Shown: positions 26,665 through 36,066, numbered from the stretch's first letter. The stretch is 64,000 nt of DNA from UBA11740 sp035635855 (GCA_035635855.1 DASQAF010000028.1:1-64000), one strand, 5' to 3'. Notes: generated from the letters alone by a model not told the origin. Made by a program: numbers and translations.

Positions 26665-27417
26665 TCAATCATACTTCACGCTCTTGAGTGTCAAGCCATG
26701 CGCCGGCGCGGTGGCCCCCGCCAGTTCGCGATCGCCTTCGCGGATTGCCCTGCTCACAAGTTCCAAGGTGATTTCACCGCGACCCGCAGCCAGCAGCGTC
26801 CCGGCTATCGAACGCACCATGTAACGCAGAAAGCCGTTAGCTGAGACGGTCATTTCTATTAAGTGACAGCGGCCGCGAGCGTTCCAACCTCCGGCGATTT
26901 CAAGAGATTCGATCGTGCGCACCCGAGATTCGGTATCAGACTGGGCCGCGGAAAACGCGGTCCAGTCATGCTCGCCGGGAAATAGCCGGGCACACCGGCG
27001 CATCAGTTCAAAATCGAGTGGCCGCGCCTCCTGATGCGCGTAGCGCGCCCAGAAAGGCGAGACTAGGGGACCATGAATTACACGATAAACGTAAGTCTTG
27101 CTCCGGGCAGAATAGCGCGCATGAAAATCGTCGGGCACAGGATCGAGGAAAAGCACTCGCATGTCCGTCGCGAGATTGCCGTTGATGGCGTTACGAAGTT
27201 TCTGCGGACTCATTTCGCGCTGCAGAAAAACGCTGGCTACCTGTCCTTCGGCGTGCACACCGGCATCGGTGCGGCCAGATCCATGAACAGTAACGTCGCG
27301 ACCATCCAACAAAGAAAGTACCCGCGTCAGTTCGCCCTGAACAGTGCGCAACTCGTCCTGTATCTGCCAACCATGAAAGTCAGTGCCATCGTATTGAAGG
27401 AGGAGCCGACAGTTCAT
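26665..27417 (-). CDS. truA: tRNA pseudouridine(38-40) synthase
   Basis: 250 residues. TruA converts U38-U40 of tRNA anticodon stems. It has LQYDGTDFHGWQIQ, HGSGRTDAGVHAEGQV with the catalytic Asp, and FLRYMVRSIAGTLL. The ATG 27417 start (MNCRLLLQYDG) fits the family; the extra 14 residues from 27459 come from a heptamer repeat. Confidence 0.95.
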   Translation of the reverse strand: MNCRLLLQYDGTDFHGWQIQDELRTVQGELTRVLSLLDGRDVTVHGSGRTDAGVHAEGQVASVFLQREMSPQKLRNAINGNLATDMRVLFLDPVPDDFHARYSARSKTYVYRVIHGPLVSPFWARYAHQEARPLDFELMRRCARLFPGEHDWTAFSAAQSDTESRVRTIESLEIAGGWNARGRCHLIEMTVSANGFLRYMVRSIAGTLLAAGRGEITLELVSRAIREGDRELAGATAPAHGLTLKSVKYD

Positions 27418-27470
27418 AAGAGTGAAGGCAGTAGGCAAAAGGCAGAAGGCAGAGAACAACAGGCGTCAGC
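27418..27470. repeat. Heptamer repeat tract upstream of truA
   Basis: On the plus strand the tract reads as about seven degenerate units of GAAGGCA (GTAGGCA, AAAGGCA, GAAGGCA, GAGAACA, ACAGGCG). It abuts the truA start codon. A shorter reversed tract (CTGCCTACTGCTTAGTGCC) occurs at 28865-28885 at the 3' end of pyrE. Confidence 0.65.
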
Positions 27471-27499
27471 GAAATCGATAGCGGGGTGATTCTGTGTTG

Positions 27500-27856
27500 C
27501 TATTTCTTGAGGAGAGCAAAAAGTCCAATTAAGATTCCGAGCGCACCAAGAACCCACCCCACGATCATGCCCGCAATCGTTAGCTTCCATTGACTCTCTT
27601 TGCGCCGCCACTCAATATCCTTGCGCATCTCTTCTCTTATTAGCCTTCTCGCCCCAGCCTTACCAATTTCAGTTAAGTATGTATAGTCATCTCTGACGAA
27701 GTCCCACTCTTGGAGTGAGCCGCCAAAGTTGTCCACATCTTCCCACCACCAACCCGGATTGCGAGGTATTTCCCCGACACCAAGTCGAAGAGCCTCGCGT
27801 TTTAGCGCGTCAGTTTCGGCCCTCTCTTTTGCCAATCGCTCGTTCATATCCGGCAT
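27500..27856 (-). CDS. Small membrane protein of unknown function
   Basis: 118 residues: a charged helical start (NERLAKERAETDALKREALR), a WWWEDVDNFGG stretch, a second charged helix (RRLIREEMRKDIEWRRKES) and a C-terminal membrane hairpin (IAGMIVGWVLGALGILIGLF). No family recognised. Its start is divergent from the gene at 27922, and the two sit alone between truA and pyrE, so they look like an accessory insertion. Confidence 0.55.
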   Translation of the reverse strand: MPDMNERLAKERAETDALKREALRLGVGEIPRNPGWWWEDVDNFGGSLQEWDFVRDDYTYLTEIGKAGARRLIREEMRKDIEWRRKESQWKLTIAGMIVGWVLGALGILIGLFALLKK

Positions 27857-27921
27857 AAAATATCACGGCCGGTTAACGAGGTATATAATGCGCTAACGCC
27901 ATCTCAGTTAGAAGGATTTAT

Positions 27922-28734
27922 ATGAACGACGAAGAAAAACAGCATGAAGTCGAGACATCACCATTTGATCAGTTTAGAAGTGTTTTGCAGGCGGTAGCAA
28001 AAGGGATTGATGCCTTCAAAAAACGGGCCAACGAGATTGCCGCCGTGGTTGGGCCAGCGATCGCACAAATACATGCGAACATACAACTGCTACCTGACCG
28101 AGCGATTAGACTTCAACGTAGTTTAGCCGAGCGAGGTTGGTACGTCTTGCCTAACATGCCCGTCACTGACCTTTTCGATTTAGAGGACGAGTTCGCCAAA
28201 AATACAACGGACGTTGTAGACCACAGAATGAGTCAGATGGTCGAAAGCTGCATCAATGAAGTGGAAACACAACTGAGTACGGATTTTCCAAGGCGCGGCG
28301 CGATCTTCAAGGAGGCTTTCCAGGCACACCACGAGGGCAGGTATGCATCTGCGATAACTCTGTTGTTGACACAGGCCGATGGCATATGTTCCGAGCTATT
28401 TGGTGTGGTATTTTTCAGCGTAGAACGCGGCACATCTGACCCGCGAACGCGCAGACTGGTTGAGGCGTTACAACTGGAAGTGTTCGAAGAAATGATATTA
28501 GAGCCACTTGTGACGCGGGGCGGTGTAAGTGCGAGCGACAACGAGTTGAGCTTGTATCCTGACAGCTTACATAGACACCAAATAATGCACGGCAAGGACA
28601 CTGCGTATGCCACCAAGATTAATAGCCTCAAAGCAATCTCGCTGGCTGGATACTTGGGCGGTCTGGCAAAACACACTATTGATCGTGCTCACGCAAATCG
28701 AGCTTCCCGGGCCGGGAGCGCCACCCAATATTAG
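27922..28734 (+). CDS. Possible HEPN-like protein of unknown function
   Basis: 270 residues, helical. Ribosome-binding site AGAAGGA just upstream of ATG 27922. The region EVETQLSTDFPRRGAIFKEAF and HHEGRYASAITLLLTQADGI is followed by RHQIMHGKDTAYATKINSLK near residues 218-237. R218-x4-H223 has the spacing of the HEPN RNase motif (Rx4-6H), and the NSLKAISL tail resembles uncharacterised proteins with this end. HEPN proteins often act in RNA cleavage or phage defence, but this call rests on one short motif. The first ~110 residues look like helices that may bind a partner. Confidence 0.5.
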   Translation: MNDEEKQHEVETSPFDQFRSVLQAVAKGIDAFKKRANEIAAVVGPAIAQIHANIQLLPDRAIRLQRSLAERGWYVLPNMPVTDLFDLEDEFAKNTTDVVDHRMSQMVESCINEVETQLSTDFPRRGAIFKEAFQAHHEGRYASAITLLLTQADGICSELFGVVFFSVERGTSDPRTRRLVEALQLEVFEEMILEPLVTRGGVSASDNELSLYPDSLHRHQIMHGKDTAYATKINSLKAISLAGYLGGLAKHTIDRAHANRASRAGSATQY

Positions 28735-28869
28735 GTATGACCATCCGGAACTCTAGCAAAAAGACCATTCGGTAAGCGGCCTTTGCATCCCCGGCTTTCT
28801 TTTTTTTAGAACCCAGAATTACGCCACTATCGAGAAATTCGACGTCTTTCATCTGTGACGGCTTTCTGC

Positions 28870-29451
28870 CTACTGCTTAGTGCCTTTTCTGCTTCCGGGT
28901 TTTGTTGCCGGCTCGCCGCGCTGGCATGCTTTGCAATCAGCAGGAACCATCGCCGGAACATTCAGCGTCGCCAGCGAGACGCGCGGCACGCCCACGTCGG
29001 CTTTGCCTCCGGAGCGATCAATTATCGAGGCCGCCGCCGTCACCGCAGCTCCGTGCGCGCGTAACACATCGATTGTCTCGCGAGTCGAACCCCCGGTTGT
29101 GATCACGTCTTCGACTACCAGCACCCGCTCGCCTTCGCTGAGACTGAATCCACGTCGCAAAGTCATTTGCCCGCCTTCGCGTTCAGTCCAAATGAACCGC
29201 GCGCCAAGTTGTCGCGCAACTTCATAGCCGATTACCAGGCCTCCGATTGCCGGTGACGCAACTGTTTCGATGCGGGCGCCGGCAAACTTTTCTGCGATAG
29301 CTGCACCAAACTCTGCCGCTACTGCCGGCGCCTGCAGAGCGATGGCACATTGCAGGTAAGCAGGGCTGTGCAGTCCGCTCGATAGAATAAAATGACCCTC
29401 CAGCAGGGCGCCCGAGGCCTTGAATCTGTCCAGTACTTCTTCAGCGGTCAT
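28870..29451 (-). CDS. pyrE: Orotate phosphoribosyltransferase
   Basis: 193 residues. Transfers ribose-5-phosphate from PRPP to orotate in pyrimidine synthesis. The PRPP-binding motif VLVVEDVITTGGST is perfect; FILSSGLHSPAYLQC is the conserved orotate-side sequence. It opens with ATG 29451. Upstream on the plus strand is a palindromic repeat. Confidence 0.94.
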   Translation of the reverse strand: MTAEEVLDRFKASGALLEGHFILSSGLHSPAYLQCAIALQAPAVAAEFGAAIAEKFAGARIETVASPAIGGLVIGYEVARQLGARFIWTEREGGQMTLRRGFSLSEGERVLVVEDVITTGGSTRETIDVLRAHGAAVTAAASIIDRSGGKADVGVPRVSLATLNVPAMVPADCKACQRGEPATKPGSRKGTKQ

Positions 29452-29469
29452 CGTTTTACATCCAGCGTT

Positions 29470-29540
29470 GTTTAGAGTACCAACTTTAGTTGGGTTTCTT
29501 TCCTGGAAACAAAAACCCCACTGGAGTCGGTACTCTAGAC
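29470..29540. repeat. Palindromic GTACCGACTTTAGTTGGG element, copy 1
   Basis: Left half 29470-29497 (TTTAGAGTACCAACTTTAGT, then TGGG) and right half 29513-29540 (CCCCACTGGAGTCGGTACTC) are near complements around a 15-base loop. Other copies occur at about 32837, 45574-45640, 45984, 46717 and 49082. Confidence 0.85.
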
Positions 29541-29600
29541 ACCCGTCGGCGAAACTTCTCGTTTTTCAAAAACCTGGTCCAGCAGCTACAATGCCTGCCG

Positions 29601-30449
29601 ATGGAGATTCCGCGCAACCTGATTTCCGATTCACCCCTGCTTCAAGAGACGTTCAAATTGCTGAACGACAACGGCGGTCGCGTGTCTTTCGCGGAGATTG
29701 CCGATGTTGTATTCCGTCTGAGGCATGCCGGAGATGAATTGGCTGCTTCGCTGGTCAGCGATTTGGTCCGCAATGATTCTCGATTCCGCCTCGACCAAAC
29801 GCACCTGGTGATCAGTGAAGACAGTCTCGAGTACCGCCCCTTGAATGAAATCACTTTCGTGGTGCTTGATGTCGAGGCGATCATTGCCCGATCACGGCCT
29901 GCCAAAATTATCGAGCTGGGTGCTTACCGAATTTATGACGGTCAAATCACAGCTGAGTTTCAAACGCTGCTCAATCCGGAAGTGCCGCTACCGCGATTCA
30001 TAGCCGCCCTAACGGGAATTTCTGACCAGATGCTCGAACCCGCCCCTAAATTCGCTGAGATCGCCGGCGCGTGGCTGGACTTTGCGGGTGACGCCGTCCT
30101 GGTGGCCCACAATTCAGACTTCGATCTGCCGCTGCTGAATCGCGAAATTGAAAGAGTTTTTTCCGGCCACCGAATGCGTAATCCCGAACTCTGCACCGTC
30201 AATCTAGCCCGTCGCCTGCTGCGAAACTCCGGCGGTCACAATCTTGACGCCCTGGCGGAACACTTCGGTTTCGAGATCACTGATCGCCATCGGGCCGCCG
30301 GCGACGCCCGCGCAACTGCGCGTGTGTTGCTTTGCTTATTAGCTCAACTCCAGGAACATGGCGTGCGCACCCTGGCTGAGGCCCGCACTTTTTCCGCCGC
30401 CATCCGACCTTCCCAGGAGTTGGATTTGCAGCTAGCTCTCGACGTCTGA
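29601..30449 (+). CDS. DnaQ-like 3'-5' exonuclease (DEDD family)
   Basis: 282 residues from ATG 29601; the ORF further upstream passes through the palindromic repeat. An N-terminal ~95 residues look like a winged-helix or unknown domain; then comes the exonuclease fold: VLDVEAI (the D-x-E pair), VAHNSDFDLPLL and HRAAGDARAT (Exo III). The order matches DNA polymerase III epsilon-type exonucleases, but the protein is not the main epsilon on present evidence. It is convergent with the 30432 gene and their 3' ends overlap by 18 bases. Confidence 0.8.
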   Translation: MEIPRNLISDSPLLQETFKLLNDNGGRVSFAEIADVVFRLRHAGDELAASLVSDLVRNDSRFRLDQTHLVISEDSLEYRPLNEITFVVLDVEAIIARSRPAKIIELGAYRIYDGQITAEFQTLLNPEVPLPRFIAALTGISDQMLEPAPKFAEIAGAWLDFAGDAVLVAHNSDFDLPLLNREIERVFSGHRMRNPELCTVNLARRLLRNSGGHNLDALAEHFGFEITDRHRAAGDARATARVLLCLLAQLQEHGVRTLAEARTFSAAIRPSQELDLQLALDV

Positions 30450-31064
30450 CACCGGTTCTGATACCGCGCCACGCCGCCAGAAACTCTTGGCGACAAATAT
30501 CACGATAATCAGCACCGCCAGCCCAATCCCAATTCCCGGATAATACCGCGCCAAAATTTCCTTTGCGTGTTCGCCGTAACGTGCGGCGAGATAACCCTCG
30601 AGCAAATAACGAAAGGTACGACCGGCCGCAACGGCAATCGCAAAGCGCATCAGGTTCAGCCGAAACACGCCGGCCGAAACCACGAATAGCTTGAAAGGAA
30701 AAGGCGGCGGCAGCAGCGACGCAACCAGCACCGACAGTACGTCATACCGGTCGATCAAATCCTTTACGCGCTTTTGTTTTTTCTCAGAGAAACGACGGAG
30801 CGCGCGATGCCCTGCGCGCTGAGAAATTTTATAGAGTCCGACGCAGCCGGCCGTCGAGCCGATCGTCGCCGCGGCCACATAGATCAGCATCCACGAAGGA
30901 CGCGCAGCCGCGAGCAGCAACAGCACCGCATCCACCCCGCCCGGCATGGGAATCAGGACTGAGTCAAGAAACGCGATCGTCAAAAGGCCCAGCGGCCCAA
31001 AGGAAACCAAATAATGCGTAAGCTTCCCCAGCCCACCCGTGATCTTATGAATAATTGATTTCAA
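30432..31064 (-). CDS. VTT/DedA-family membrane protein (YqaA-like)
   Basis: 210 residues with 5-6 hydrophobic segments. The VTT-domain features are present: IAFLDSVLIPMPGGVDAVLL, GSTAGCVGLYKISQRAG, and VASLLPPPFPFKLFVVSAGV, with GRTFRYLLEGYLAARYG near the end. DedA-type proteins are lipid scramblases or carriers; some act on undecaprenyl phosphate. A paralogue lies immediately upstream. Confidence 0.85.
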   Translation of the reverse strand: MKSIIHKITGGLGKLTHYLVSFGPLGLLTIAFLDSVLIPMPGGVDAVLLLLAAARPSWMLIYVAAATIGSTAGCVGLYKISQRAGHRALRRFSEKKQKRVKDLIDRYDVLSVLVASLLPPPFPFKLFVVSAGVFRLNLMRFAIAVAAGRTFRYLLEGYLAARYGEHAKEILARYYPGIGIGLAVLIIVIFVAKSFWRRGAVSEPVSDVES

Positions 31065-31100
31065 TGCTTTTTCCAGGGACCTTTCGGGATTATTACTCTC

Positions 31101-31736
31101 TTAGGTGTGCTTCCCCTCTTCGGCTGCTGCTCGGCCGCGACCTGTTAGCAGGTAAATCGCGAGCCCCACGATGCAAGCGCCGGTGACTACGCTGATAATC
31201 AGCAGTCCGTTGTCTTGGAAGAACCTTAGCACACGCTGGCCATAGAAAACTGCCAGTGTGCCTTCGACATAGTAACGAAGTGAACGGGCCAGAAAAATCG
31301 TCAGCAGAAAACGGCGTCGCGGAAATTGCAGGGCCCCGGCCGTCGCCACGAAAATCTTGAACGGCATGGGCGGAGGCAACAGCGCTGGCACTACCAGCGC
31401 CAAAATTCCAAAGCGCGCATACGCGCGTTCGACTCGCAATACGTGCTCGACACGAAAGCGTCGATGCAGGACCGCGCGTCCGCCGCGGCTCAGGATCGTG
31501 TAAAGCAAAAGACAACCCAGCAGGGATCCGATCGCCGCGAACAGAGGAAAAAAGAAAACCGTCTTCGGATGCGTATAACAGCGCGCTACTACCAGATAGT
31601 CGTTCACCTCAGGCAAAGACAACAACGACGAATCCAGCGCGCCAATCAGGATCATCGACGGCCCCGCCACGTAGATTGGAACGTGAACGATGAAGTGACC
31701 GAGCCGTCGCGCAATTATATGCAACCAGTCAAACAT
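31101..31736 (-). CDS. VTT/DedA-family membrane protein, paralogue
   Basis: 211 residues and the same layout as the preceding gene: LIGALDSSLLSLPEVNDYLV, GSLLGCLLLYTILSRGG, VPALLPPPMPFKIFVATAGA and RSLRYYVEGTLAVFYG. The two genes are 36 bases apart on the same strand and look like an old duplication. Both could move lipids across the inner membrane; this is inferred from the family. Confidence 0.83.
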   Translation of the reverse strand: MFDWLHIIARRLGHFIVHVPIYVAGPSMILIGALDSSLLSLPEVNDYLVVARCYTHPKTVFFFPLFAAIGSLLGCLLLYTILSRGGRAVLHRRFRVEHVLRVERAYARFGILALVVPALLPPPMPFKIFVATAGALQFPRRRFLLTIFLARSLRYYVEGTLAVFYGQRVLRFFQDNGLLIISVVTGACIVGLAIYLLTGRGRAAAEEGKHT

Positions 31737-31830
31737 TAGTCCGCTGACGATTAAATGGCGATCGCGTCAAGTAACCATAAACGACTCGCGCCAATTCCGG
31801 GTTGCCACTCGTCACTTGTCACTTTTCGGT

Positions 31831-32697
31831 TTATTTGGCTGGGGTAAAGATGGACGGAGTGTCGTACGTTACGCCCACGGTGATTCCTGAGCGCGGGCTG
31901 AGCCTGGTCAGTCCCTTAATACCGGCGAAATCGAAGCGCAATCCCGAGGCGCGAATCTGCATTCCCAGTCTGGCTTCGCCCTGCGACTCAGTTCCCAGGG
32001 GTCCGCTGCCCGGCCGCGTGTTCGCGCGGCCGTTAACCTCACCGGCGACGCTGAACTGTCTGTTCAGGCGAACGATGCCGGCAACGCCATAGGTCAAAAC
32101 GTCATTCTGAGAAAAGAGCGCGGTGGGCGCCGTGAGAATCGCAATACCCAGATTTCCAAAAGTATTCACGCGCGCGTTGTGGCCGAACTTCTTGCCAAAA
32201 AGTATCTGCCCGTAAGCGTTTGTTTGATTCAATCCGATGCCGCGGGCCTGGTTCGAGTTGGGAAGCTGCACCCCGAAACGAAATCCAAGCGAAGGCAAAT
32301 GCGCCGTCTCGTTGCGCAGCTTGATCTTTGTCGACAGTATGAAATCACCAAAGTCGTTGGTTGAATTGGCGCCGGCCTTAACGTTAAGCGGAATCGCGCT
32401 CGGCCCCCGAGAGTTAATGCTCAAGACGTTTTGCGCCACACCTTCGATCTGCACTTCGACGTTCGGGGCCAGCCCGATGTTGATGCCGATCACTCCCGCG
32501 CGCGTCAGATCACCCGTCAGCCCCGACACTGGAAACTTTGCGTTTTGAAGGAAATCGATTCCGGCTTCGATGCGCAGCGAACCCGGTGGAATGATGTCCA
32601 CGTCCTCAGTGAGTAAGGGCCGCTGCTGCGCCCGCTCGGCCATGGAAAGACCAAGCAGAAGTGCAATTGCCCCGGCTAGTTTTATGCCGCTAAGCAT
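31831..32697 (-). CDS. Outer-membrane beta-barrel protein (transporter-like)
   Basis: 288 residues with a signal peptide (IKLAGAIALLLGLSMAERAQ). The mature part has alternating hydrophobic strands, for example SLRIEAGIDFLQNAKFPVSG, GINIGLAPNVEVQIEG, LGFRFGVQLPNSN and SGITVGVTYDT. This matches beta-barrels of the phenol-degradation meta-pathway porin type (PF13557-like). Substrate unknown. It ends 94 bases from the VTT pair. Confidence 0.65.
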   Translation of the reverse strand: MLSGIKLAGAIALLLGLSMAERAQQRPLLTEDVDIIPPGSLRIEAGIDFLQNAKFPVSGLTGDLTRAGVIGINIGLAPNVEVQIEGVAQNVLSINSRGPSAIPLNVKAGANSTNDFGDFILSTKIKLRNETAHLPSLGFRFGVQLPNSNQARGIGLNQTNAYGQILFGKKFGHNARVNTFGNLGIAILTAPTALFSQNDVLTYGVAGIVRLNRQFSVAGEVNGRANTRPGSGPLGTESQGEARLGMQIRASGLRFDFAGIKGLTRLSPRSGITVGVTYDTPSIFTPAK

Positions 32698-32809
32698 GGT
32701 TGACCGATTTGACCGGACTGATTACGTCTCTAGACTCCTGACCATTAACAACGAGCTCTCGCGGATTGTAGTGCTCCCAGGGTCATAGCGTCAACGCCGA
32801 ATTTCGTCT

Positions 32810-32907
32810 GGTAGTGTCCCACCTTGATGAACGGGTGTTCAGGGTACCGACTCTAGTTGGGCTATTATCAAGCCAGAAAGGACCCAACTGAAGTTGGTAC
32901 TCTAAAC
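32810..32907. repeat. Palindromic GTACCGACTTTAGTTGGG element, copy 2, with flank
   Basis: Core 32837-32907: left GTTCAGGGTACCGACTCTAG and right CCCAACTGAAGTTGGTACTC. Its left flank GGTAGTGTCCCACCTTGATG (32810) is shared with the 49056-49154 copy. The element fills part of the 280-base gap 32698-32977, where the only other feature is the AT-rich start region of the acylase gene. Confidence 0.85.
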
Positions 32908-32977
32908 GCCCTTAGGTTCTCGTTTGTGTTAACATCCGAGCCCGCCACAGCACCTGCAAACTTCCGAGGACGAGTCA

Positions 32978-35482
32978 ATGAATAAGAAGCCCTCTGTTAA
33001 CAGAACTGCGATTCTGATTCTCTTATCAAGTTTCTGCCTGGCAGCGAATCCGTTCAGTCCTGGGTCAGCAGCGGCAAGACGAGCCTTTCATCGGTCAGCT
33101 GCGCTCTACTCTCTTCCGTCTGAATCGCGGCCGCCGGACGCACAACAACCGGATCAGACTGTTTCCCTTCCCGGCCTGCGGGGGCGCGTCGAGATTCGGC
33201 GCGACGAGCGCGGCATTCCTTACATCGAGGCCACGAATGACGACGATCTCTATTTCGCGCAGGGCTACGTTACGGCCAGCGATCGGCTTTGGCAGATGGA
33301 CCTTTATCGCCGCACAGTTCGCGGAGAGCTTTCAGAAATCTTCGGCCAGACGACCCTGGGCGAGGACAAGCGGCGCCGGGCTTTCGGCTTCGCGCGGGTG
33401 CTCGATGAAAACGTGACCCACTTGCCGCCGGATCTGAAACGAGTGCTGGAATCTTACGCCAAAGGCGTCAACGCCTTCATTGAGTCGGCAAAAACTCTGC
33501 CGCCTGAGTTCGCAATCCTGCAGTACAAGCCCCAACCGTGGCGGCCCGCTGATTCGCTGGCGGTGGGCAAGCTTATGGGAGAATATCTCTCCACGACGTG
33601 GCAGGCCGACATTTTGCGCGCATCGATGGCGGCGCTGCCGAAGGAAAAACGCGAGGCCCTGCTGCTCGAGCGAACGCCTCTGGATGTGCTCGTTGTGGGA
33701 CGCGATGGTGCGCCGCAAAAGAATGTTGGTGTGCGCCAACCGCTCTCAGTCGGAACCCCGCCGAGCGCTGAAATACTCGCCCAGATGAACGAGCTGATTG
33801 AGAGTCAGCGACGCTCTCTTGAGCGAACCGGCCTGGCGTCTTCGTTCGACTCAACTCAGGCAAGTAACAACTGGGTGGTCTCAGGCAAGAGAACAACTTC
33901 GGGAAAACCTCTGTTGGCAAACGATCCGCATATACCCGGCGCCGCGCCGGGAGTGTGGTACATGACTGAGCTGACGGCGCCCGGCCTTCATGTCGCCGGC
34001 GTTACGTTTCCGGGCGCGCCGGGAATCGTCATTGGCCACAACGAGCGCATTGCCTGGGGCGTTACCAACCTCGGCCCGGATGTACAGGACCTCTACATCG
34101 AAAAATTTGATAGAGAAAATCCACAGCGCTATCAGACGCCGTCCGGTTGGCGCGAGGCCGAAGTTCGTCACGAGCAAATCAAGGTTCGCAAGTCTTTCGT
34201 CAGTCCGGAAACCGAAGTCCAGAACCATGACGTAACAGTAACGCGTCATGGCCCGATCATTCTCGAAAAGGACGCAATCCGATATGCGCTCCGCTGGACT
34301 GCATTCGATCCCACATCAATCGAGCTGACCGGCTTCCCTGGTGTTAATCGAGCGCGCAACTGGAAAGAGTTTACCGCGGCACTTGGTCAGTACGTCGGTC
34401 CAACTCAGAATTTTGTTTACGCCGATGTTGACGGAAACATCGGATACTATGGCGCGGGCCGGATTCCCGTCCGCAAGAGTGGCGACGGAAGTGTTCCCTA
34501 TGACGGCTCGACCGACGACGGCGAATGGACGGGCTACATTCCTTTTGCCAAGCTGCCGCATTCTTACAATCCGCCGTCGGGAATGATCGTGACGGCCAAT
34601 CAGAGAATCGTCGGCGAGGACTATCCTTTTTTCCTCACTCATCTTTGGGCCCAGCCCTATCGGGCACGTCGCATCTTTGACTTGCTCTCCGCTAAACCGA
34701 AACTGGACGCTTCTGATTATCGCCGCATTCAGGGCGACGTTTATTCAATCGCCGGCGTTGCGTTTGCCCGCGTGACCGCAAAGATGCTCAAGGACCAGGC
34801 ACGCGTAGCGACTGACCAGAAACTGCGGGACGCAATCTCAGAGCTGGAACGCTGGGACGGGATGCTCGAGGTGAATTCGCACGCGGCGCCGTTGGTGGCC
34901 CAAATGCGTTCCGCGTTTCGACAGAGGGTATTCACCGCGGCGATGGGTGAGCAGTTGGCTAAGAGCTATGGCTGGCCCAACGCAGACGTGCTGCTTACTC
35001 GGCTGATCACCGATCAGCCGCGAGAATGGTTACCGAAGGAATTCGCCGGTTATGCGGATTTGCTTCTCGCCTCTTACGACGATGCGCAGAAAACTCTGAC
35101 GAAGAGTCTGGGCGCGGACGAAACCAAATGGACATGGGGAAACATGGTGAAGGCGAGGTTTCCACATCCTCTCGCCGGCGTGCCATTCATTGGTGCGCAG
35201 TTTTTGATTCCGCCGTTTCCACAAAACGGAACTGACTGGGTGCTGAGCGCAACGGTCAACGTAGGCAGTGCCGTCTCAATGCGTTTGATCGCCGACCCGA
35301 GCGATTGGGATAAGACTCAGCATGGAATTCCGCTGGGCGAATCCGGGCTTCCTTCCAGTCCTCACTGGAAGGATCAGCTCGACGATTGGCGGAACGTGAC
35401 GCCGCGCGCTTTTCCTTTCAGCAAGGTGGCGGTGGAGAGTGCGACGAAAGAACGGCTTTTTTTGGAGCCTTCGACAAAATGA
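32978..35482 (+). CDS. Penicillin acylase family (Ntn hydrolase) protein
   Basis: 834 residues with a signal sequence. The precursor is cut in two by itself; the Ser before NNWVVSGKRT (about residue 292) is the N-terminal nucleophile of the beta chain. The family also shows RDERGIPYIEA near the start, ANDPHIPGAAPGVWY, GITFPGAPG-type text (VTFPGAPGIVIGHNERIAWG) and the late NVGSAVSMRLIADPSDW. Members cleave amide bonds of penicillins, cephalosporins, acyl-homoserine lactones or aculeacin; the substrate cannot be read here. Its stop overlaps the thpR start. Confidence 0.92.
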   Translation: MNKKPSVNRTAILILLSSFCLAANPFSPGSAAARRAFHRSAALYSLPSESRPPDAQQPDQTVSLPGLRGRVEIRRDERGIPYIEATNDDDLYFAQGYVTASDRLWQMDLYRRTVRGELSEIFGQTTLGEDKRRRAFGFARVLDENVTHLPPDLKRVLESYAKGVNAFIESAKTLPPEFAILQYKPQPWRPADSLAVGKLMGEYLSTTWQADILRASMAALPKEKREALLLERTPLDVLVVGRDGAPQKNVGVRQPLSVGTPPSAEILAQMNELIESQRRSLERTGLASSFDSTQASNNWVVSGKRTTSGKPLLANDPHIPGAAPGVWYMTELTAPGLHVAGVTFPGAPGIVIGHNERIAWGVTNLGPDVQDLYIEKFDRENPQRYQTPSGWREAEVRHEQIKVRKSFVSPETEVQNHDVTVTRHGPIILEKDAIRYALRWTAFDPTSIELTGFPGVNRARNWKEFTAALGQYVGPTQNFVYADVDGNIGYYGAGRIPVRKSGDGSVPYDGSTDDGEWTGYIPFAKLPHSYNPPSGMIVTANQRIVGEDYPFFLTHLWAQPYRARRIFDLLSAKPKLDASDYRRIQGDVYSIAGVAFARVTAKMLKDQARVATDQKLRDAISELERWDGMLEVNSHAAPLVAQMRSAFRQRVFTAAMGEQLAKSYGWPNADVLLTRLITDQPREWLPKEFAGYADLLLASYDDAQKTLTKSLGADETKWTWGNMVKARFPHPLAGVPFIGAQFLIPPFPQNGTDWVLSATVNVGSAVSMRLIADPSDWDKTQHGIPLGESGLPSSPHWKDQLDDWRNVTPRAFPFSKVAVESATKERLFLEPSTK

Positions 35483-36066
35483 GTGTGGAAGTCGAATCCT
35501 GGCGCATCTTCATCGCCATCGAACTCCCGGCAAGCGCGCGCCAACGACTCAAGGATCACATTGATCGTTTGCGCCACGCTCTTCCCGATGCGCGCGCTAG
35601 TTGGAGTCGCGAAGAATATCTTCATCTCACGTTGAAGTTCCTTAGTGATACGCCCGTCTCACAAATCGAAACTCTTTCGCAGGCTGCGAAACGAGCCGCG
35701 AGCAAGATCCTTCCCTTCGAACTAATCGTCAGAGGTTGCGGCGCGTTTCCGCCACGTGGACAGCCGCGCGTGCTTTGGATCGGGATTGAGGACGTTTCGG
35801 GACAGTTGGGCAAGCTGCAACAGGCATTGGAAGATGAATGCGATAAGGAAGGTTTCGCTCGCGAGACGCGTCCCTTTCATCCGCACCTGACAATCGCGCG
35901 CCTGCGGCGACCTCAGGGCTCGCGGCAACTTGCGGCCGTGCATGAAGAGATGGGATTCGAGGCTGAAACGGTTCGCGCTTCAGCTTTGGTGGTAGTAAGG
36001 AGTGAACTCAGCAGCGAAGGCTCTCGTCATACGGTGATTTCGGATTACGAGTTTAAGTCACCGTGA
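35479..36066 (+). CDS. thpR: RNA 2',3'-cyclic phosphodiesterase
   Basis: 195 residues. ATG 35479 overlaps the acylase TGA (ATGA), so the two are coupled. The 2H phosphoesterase motifs are HLTLKF and HLTIARL (two HxTx copies, each giving a catalytic His). The LigT/ThpR family opens 2',3'-cyclic phosphates on RNA. Pairing with an acylase has no obvious functional reason. Confidence 0.9.
   Translation: MSVEVESWRIFIAIELPASARQRLKDHIDRLRHALPDARASWSREEYLHLTLKFLSDTPVSQIETLSQAAKRAASKILPFELIVRGCGAFPPRGQPRVLWIGIEDVSGQLGKLQQALEDECDKEGFARETRPFHPHLTIARLRRPQGSRQLAAVHEEMGFEAETVRASALVVVRSELSSEGSRHTVISDYEFKSP

Noticed and set aside
28790..28815. Possible terminator (T8 tract) after the HEPN-like gene
   Set aside because: Stem is only four base pairs with a bulge, so it was not listed.
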